DNA from: Rhodanobacter sp. C03
GTDB lineage: Bacteria; Pseudomonadota; Gammaproteobacteria; Xanthomonadales; Rhodanobacteraceae
Assembly: GCF_002001175.1 (NCBI RefSeq)
Contig: NZ_MUNT01000001.1
Coordinates: 558,001 to 622,000, forward strand
Reading direction: 5' to 3'
Length of the DNA stretch: 64,000 bases
Position numbers and translations under genes: made by a program
Part shown: positions 63,145-64,000 of the stretch, piece after piece
Numbering within the stretch: position 1 is the stretch's first letter
How the letters are laid out: the number at the start of each line of letters is the position of its first letter
The notes under the pieces: generated by a model
Told to the model about the DNA's origin: nothing
The model's database searches: none
Seen by the model: only the letters and a program-made list of their open reading frames with translations

Positions 63145-64000
63145 ATGAGAAATTGCACGCAGATCAATCGACGGGCTCTAAGCGTTGCCATCGGCGTCAT
63201 GCTGGCGACCGGTGCTGCCCAGGCCCAAGAGTCCCAGTCCACGGCGTCCCAGGCTACGCCATCGCAGGTCGCGCCATCGACCGAGCACGGCAAGCAGAAA
63301 CCCGCTGAAGCGACATCGGCGCAGACGCTCAACACCGTCGTGGTCACCGGCAACTCCGCCTTTGGTGGCATCAAGAAGATCGATGCCAGCTACTCGGTCA
63401 CCACGGCGACCAGCGAGCAGATCAGGGAGCTCAACCCGGTCAGCACGGCCGACCTTTTGAAGATGTCGCCCGGCGTGTATCCGGAATCGTCCGGCGGCGA
63501 GACCGGCGCGAACATCGAGGTCGCCGGCTTCCCATCCGACAGTGGCGCCCCTTTCGTGACGCTGCAGATGAACGGCTCGCCGCTGTTCCCCAAGTGGGAC
63601 TATTTCACCGACGCGATGTTCCGCCTCGACGACACCATCGATCGCGTCGAAGCCGTGCAGGGCGGCACCTCGGTGCTGTACGGCAACGGCCAGCCCGGCC
63701 TGATCGCCAATTTCATTCTGAAGGAAGGTTCCTCGACGCCTGGTGGCGACATCGGCGTGACCTACGGCTCGGAAGGCATGGAGCGGCTGGACGGCTTCTA
63801 CGGCTTCCCGATCGGCGGCAAGGACAGCGGCTGGTACGGCAGCGTGGGTGGCTTCTGGCGCAAGTCGGACGGTGTGCGCGATCCGCAGTTCGCCTCGGAC
63901 AAGGGCGGTCAGCTCACCGCCACGCTCAGCCACGATCTGGAACACGGTTCGCTGATGTTCTACGCGCGTGACCTGAAGGACAAGAACCAGTGGGTTACCG
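63145..64000 (+). CDS. TonB-dependent outer-membrane receptor (partial)
   Basis: The first 285 residues of a TonB-dependent receptor; the gene continues past the right edge. In order: signal peptide (MRNCTQINRRALSVAIGVML...AQA, given in part), a Gln/Ser/Pro-rich spacer, a TonB box (TLNTVVVTG), then the plug domain (TADLLKMSPGVYPESSGG, VEAVQGGTSVLYGNGQPG). The motif FILKEGSS followed by the start of the barrel agrees. The ribosome-binding site GGAGGAG fixes the start. Given the neighbouring galactosidases, galacto-oligosaccharides are the likely cargo, though siderophore receptors share this architecture. Confidence 0.9.
   Translation, partial: MRNCTQINRRALSVAIGVMLATGAAQAQESQSTASQATPSQVAPSTEHGKQKPAEATSAQTLNTVVVTGNSAFGGIKKIDASYSVTTATSEQIRELNPVSTADLLKMSPGVYPESSGGETGANIEVAGFPSDSGAPFVTLQMNGSPLFPKWDYFTDAMFRLDDTIDRVEAVQGGTSVLYGNGQPGLIANFILKEGSSTPGGDIGVTYGSEGMERLDGFYGFPIGGKDSGWYGSVGGFWRKSDGVRDPQFASDKGGQLTATLSHDLEHGSLMFYARDLKDKNQWVT

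Overview
The window looks like chromosomal DNA of a GC-rich gammaproteobacterium of the Xanthomonadales, most likely Rhodanobacteraceae (Rhodanobacter/Dyella/Frateuria-like). Support: a TfpX-type pilin accessory gene beside a type IV pilin with a sigma-54-type promoter, the GTAGGAGCGGCTTCAGCC family of REP repeats with a resident RAYT transposase, YceI/cytochrome b561 genes, and a large TonB/galactoside locus. This assignment is an inference from gene content; no rRNA or tRNA gene was seen.

Layout. 1-3.5 kb: type IV pilin locus on the minus strand (tfpX, pilA, a GT-C membrane protein running off the left edge). 3.7-13.8 kb: housekeeping genes separated by REP elements (S9 peptidase, RAYT, CorA, DUF697 GTPase, YceI-CybB-YceI, polyprenyl diphosphate synthase, DedA-rhodanese fusion). 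13.9-24.0 kb: an expanded kdp potassium-uptake operon (small membrane ORF, kdpF, kdpA, kdpB, a 72-residue ORF, a porin, kdpC, kdpD, kdpE). 24.0-29.4 kb: LysR regulator, cyclophilin-like lipoprotein, an alpha/beta hydrolase broken by an in-frame TAG, an MFS exporter, a small membrane protein and a periplasmic protein. 29.9-30.4 kb: ssb.

30.4-38.85 kb: a lower-GC segment bounded by two imperfect 47-bp direct repeats, one of which is the ssb terminator. It carries a single-domain response regulator, CsbD, and a translationally coupled kaiC-kaiB-kaiB-hybrid histidine kinase operon, followed by another response regulator and a convergent HWE-type kinase. No kaiA-like gene is visible. This looks like a transferred KaiC/KaiB signalling module and is the most interesting part of the window.

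38.9-64.0 kb: a galactoside-utilisation region, interrupted at 42.7-48.7 kb by two ABC permeases with a LytTR/LytS-like pair and an amino-acid permease. The galactose genes are galM (broken by an in-frame TGA), two tandem GH27 alpha-galactosidases, a sugar/H+ symporter, lactonase, sugar dehydrogenase, dgoD, dgoA, dgoK (the De Ley-Doudoroff route), a GH42 beta-galactosidase, a FadR-type GntR regulator and a TonB-dependent receptor. Related AT-rich sequences lie in front of galM/GH27, GH42, gntR and the receptor and may be the operators of one regulon. Divergent from GH42 is a kinase plus class-III aminotransferase pair of uncertain substrate.
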